A DNA stretch of 15,777 bases from an uncultured Granulosicoccaceae bacterium (GTDB lineage Bacteria; Pseudomonadota; Gammaproteobacteria; JABXHR01). Below, one piece after another: positions 15,094 to 15,777 of the stretch. The position numbers and the translations under genes were made by a program. The notes under the pieces are model-generated. The model worked only from the letters and a program-made list of their open reading frames with translations. It ran no database searches and had not been told where the DNA came from. The DNA lies in the NCBI GenBank assembly GCA_937921805.1, contig CAKZUS010000249.1, forward strand, positions 1 to 15,777. Reading direction: 5' to 3'. Position 1 is the stretch's first letter. Each line of letters starts with the position of its first letter.

Positions 15094-15777
15094 AGTCCTC
15101 ATCCCCTCTGGGGTACTGGGCTTGGGGTTTAGCGCGGCGGCGCTGGCTGACGCGGCAGCCAGTCGCCCCGACGCTATCGCCATTGACGGCGGCTCTACCG
15201 ACAGTGGCCCGTATTATCTGGGTACGGGCCAGGGCAAATACGCGCGCTCGACGCTGGTGTACGAGTGGCAACAGCTACTGCACTTGCGCGAGCAACTGTC
15301 GGTGCCCTTGATCATTGGGAGCTGTGGCACCTGCGGCAGCGATGCCGGGGTCGAGATGATGTTCGACATCACCCGCGACTGGGCCGAGGCGAACCCCCAC
15401 CAGCCTCTGCGTGTGGCCTTGATCTTCAGCGAGCAGAGCCACGACAGCCTGCGTGCTGCCTGGGGACGCGTCGAGGCGCTGGCGGGCGCGCCGGAGTTCG
15501 GCGTTGACGACATCGACCAGCTCACCCACTGCGTAGCACTATGCGGGGTGGAGCCGATCCAAAACGCGTTGCGCGACGGCGCAGATATTGTGCTGGTGGG
15601 GCGCTGTACGGATACTGCACTGATTGCCGCACTGCCCATTATGCGTGGCGCCGACGTTGCGAGCGCTTGGCATGGCGCCAAGGTGACTGAATGCGGCGCG
15701 CTATGCACTGAGTCCCCGCCGCAAGGGGTCGTGATGCTCGATGTGGACGAGACAGGGTTTTGTGTCTGGGCGCCAGG
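15083..15777 (+). CDS. AtuA-family (DUF1446) protein, 3' end outside window
   Basis: An open frame from ATG 15083 with no stop before the window edge (231 codons visible). It starts inside tctA, sharing bases 15083-15093, and so belongs to the tct operon. The N-terminus RVLIPSGVLGLGF, then AIDGGSTDSGPYYLG (33-47), LIIGSCGTCGSDAG (76-89), LCGVEPIQNAL (153-163), VLVGRCTDTALIAALP (170-185) and WHGAKVTECGALCTE (196-210) are the signature of the acyclic-terpene-utilisation AtuA family. In Pseudomonas, atuA belongs to the citronellol/geraniol cluster, but its chemistry is poorly defined and many relatives sit beside TctABC-type transporters. This one has eight cysteines (C81, C84, C150, C154, C175, C204, C208, C227), several beside conserved motifs. 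It probably helps use the solute imported by TctABC; terpenes are not implied. Confidence 0.82.
   Translation, partial: MQTRVLIPSGVLGLGFSAAALADAAASRPDAIAIDGGSTDSGPYYLGTGQGKYARSTLVYEWQQLLHLREQLSVPLIIGSCGTCGSDAGVEMMFDITRDWAEANPHQPLRVALIFSEQSHDSLRAAWGRVEALAGAPEFGVDDIDQLTHCVALCGVEPIQNALRDGADIVLVGRCTDTALIAALPIMRGADVASAWHGAKVTECGALCTESPPQGVVMLDVDETGFCVWAP

Overview
The window reads as chromosomal DNA of a free-living proteobacterium, most likely a gammaproteobacterium. Coding density is high. The TctC-type binding protein has the mature N-terminus 'ECIAPANPGGGWDFTC' familiar from Halomonas/Marinobacter/Pseudomonas-type bacteria. Long multi-sensor kinases and an EAL protein sit close together. The genus cannot be fixed from the sequence alone. 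I see no tRNA, rRNA, CRISPR array, insertion sequence or phage gene.

Region 1 (1-7301) is signalling. The 3' part of an EAL (cyclic-di-GMP phosphodiesterase) gene runs rightwards and meets, 11 bp away, a leftward series: a CHASE-PAS histidine kinase, a receiver-only response regulator, and a giant CheB-CheR-PAS-PAS-histidine kinase. A strong intrinsic terminator for the leftward series lies inside the last codons of the convergent EAL gene. No cheA, cheW or receptor gene is present, so this looks like a phosphorelay with a single-domain regulator rather than a classical chemotaxis operon.

Region 2 (7376-9945) holds a leftward pair, an IalB-like secreted protein and an alpha/beta hydrolase of the arylformamidase type. 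Across a 270-bp intergenic region, each side with a sigma70-like promoter, is a rightward GyrI-like ligand-binding protein with an unusual ~110-residue charged, proline/alanine-rich tail. An intergenic cluster of interlocking inverted repeats (10016-10077) separates this gene from the convergent kinase gene.

Region 3 (10076-15777) is a transport locus for a carboxylate-type solute. tctD-tctE (two-component system, 22-bp overlap) run leftwards, and tctC-tctB-tctA (tripartite tricarboxylate transporter) run rightwards from a shared 97-bp control region. That region carries a TGACA-N6-TGTCA inverted repeat and an 11-bp direct repeat. The start of an AtuA-family (DUF1446) gene overlaps the end of tctA and runs off the window. 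The likely logic is that TctE senses the extracellular solute, TctD switches on tctCBA, TctC captures the solute, TctAB imports it, and the AtuA-like protein (with genes beyond the window) may act in its breakdown.

No wholly novel system is evident. The least ordinary items are the tailed GyrI-like protein, the 10016-10077 repeat cluster, and the cysteine-rich AtuA-like protein coupled to the transporter.
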